NCBI GenBank assembly: GCA_947476855.1
Contig: CANJSR010000315.1
Coordinates: 1-5,987, forward strand
DNA length: 5,987 nucleotides
Reading direction: 5' to 3'
Source: Acetobacteraceae bacterium
GTDB lineage: Bacteria > Pseudomonadota > Alphaproteobacteria > Acetobacterales > Acetobacteraceae
Shown here: one piece after another, positions 5,461 through 5,987 of the stretch
Layout: each line of letters begins with the position of its first letter
Position numbering within the stretch: position 1 is the first letter of the stretch
Notes under the pieces: generated by a model
Told to the model about the DNA's origin: nothing
Databases searched by the model: none
What the model saw: only the letters and a program-made list of their open reading frames with translations
Position numbers and translations under genes: made by a program

Positions 5461-5987
5461 GCCTGCCGGAACCCCTGCGCGTACCGCGTCAGCGCGCCCG
5501 GATCGGTCGGGATGATCGGGGAGAAATCGGTGTGCGCGATCCACTCCTTCCGCGTCGGCGTGCGGATGTAGTTGGAAACCGCGTTCAGCGTCAGATAGAC
5601 GATCTTGCGCGGATACGGCGTGATGTTGCCGGCCGATCCATGCACCAGGTTGCCGTGGAACATCAGCAGTCCGCCCGGCTTGCCGGTCGGCGCGACGATC
5701 CCGCCCTGCTCGACCAGCTTCGTGACGGTCTCCTCATCGAGCGTCCAAAGCGGATAGGACGTCGTGGTCAGGTCGTGTTCGGCCTTCAGCACGCCGGCCG
5801 TATGGCTGCGCGGCACCAGCATCAGCGGGCCGTTGATCGGCATCACCTCATCGAGGAAGACGGCGATGTTCATCGCCCGCGGCTCGGGCATGCCGTCGTC
5901 CCGCGCCCAGGTGCCGTAGTCCTGGTGCCACTGCCACACGTCGCCGGTGAACGACGCCTTCGCGTTCACCTTGAACTGATGCATGTA
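5451..5987 (-). CDS. Phytanoyl-CoA dioxygenase (PhyH/EctD-like) family protein, C-terminal part (5' end outside window)
   Basis: The last 178 residues of an Fe(II)/2-oxoglutarate-dependent oxygenase are visible, open through the right edge and ending at a TAG (complement of 5451-5453). Counting from the first visible residue, the iron-binding facial triad is H21 and D23 (in W-Q-W-H-Q-D-Y) and H116 (in F-H-G-N-L-V-H-G-S). R127 (P-R-K-I-V-Y-L) is the expected 2-oxoglutarate contact. The stretches D-D-G-M-P-E-P-R-A-M-N-I and N-G-P-L-M-L-V-P-R-S-H resemble ectoine hydroxylase and other members of that branch. The iron motif, though, is WHQDYGTW rather than the WHSDFETW I recall for true EctD, and no ectoine biosynthesis gene is nearby. 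I therefore name only the family; the substrate is unknown. The first visible Met is internal, because the frame stays open upstream of it with a Tyr codon at the edge. Confidence 0.9.
   Translation of the reverse strand, partial: YMHQFKVNAKASFTGDVWQWHQDYGTWARDDGMPEPRAMNIAVFLDEVMPINGPLMLVPRSHTAGVLKAEHDLTTTSYPLWTLDEETVTKLVEQGGIVAPTGKPGGLLMFHGNLVHGSAGNITPYPRKIVYLTLNAVSNYIRTPTRKEWIAHTDFSPIIPTDPGALTRYAQGFRQAAE

Overview
The window is GC-rich, densely coded chromosomal DNA whose genes all look like ordinary alphaproteobacterial housekeeping or accessory genes. The Hsp20 plus DUF1150 pair and the closely packed def-fmt-truA cluster point to an alphaproteobacterium. Rhodospirillales/Acetobacteraceae is my best guess from the general look of the proteins, but no marker here proves it. 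I see no insertion sequence, phage gene, CRISPR array, tRNA or rRNA.

Layout. (1) Positions 1-363 hold the 3' end of an enoyl-CoA hydratase gene. (2) Positions 364-514 are non-coding and AT-rich for this window, with a striking 17-bp hairpin followed by a T-run. (3) Positions 515-1777 encode a c-di-GMP phosphodiesterase-type EAL protein with a degenerate receiver-like N-terminus. (4) Converging on it from the minus strand is an hsp20-DUF1150 pair (2600 down to 1814), with a small symmetrical hairpin between the converging ends. The hsp20 leader carries a possible heat-shock promoter and a hairpin that buries the Shine-Dalgarno sequence and resembles the core of a ROSE RNA thermometer. (5) Divergent from hsp20 is a compact plus-strand cluster, def (peptide deformylase), fmt (Met-tRNA formyltransferase) and truA (tRNA pseudouridine synthase), with gaps of 3 and 2 nt. 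(6) A small VOC-fold (glyoxalase/dioxygenase superfamily) gene follows at 5054-5404. (7) The 3' part of an EctD/PhyH-like Fe(II)/2-oxoglutarate dioxygenase gene runs off the right edge on the minus strand.

How the genes work together. Fmt adds, and Def removes, the N-formyl group of initiator methionine, so they are functional partners, and TruA modifies tRNA, making this a translation cluster. Hsp20 is a stress chaperone, and DUF1150 is a small conserved companion of unknown role. The EAL protein, VOC protein and dioxygenase have no visible functional link to these.

No wholly new system is evident. The most interesting items are the candidate RNA thermometer at 2601-2634, the long hairpin at 413-456, and the EAL protein, which keeps its catalytic residues but has lost both the receiver phosphoacceptor and the usual loop-6 motif.
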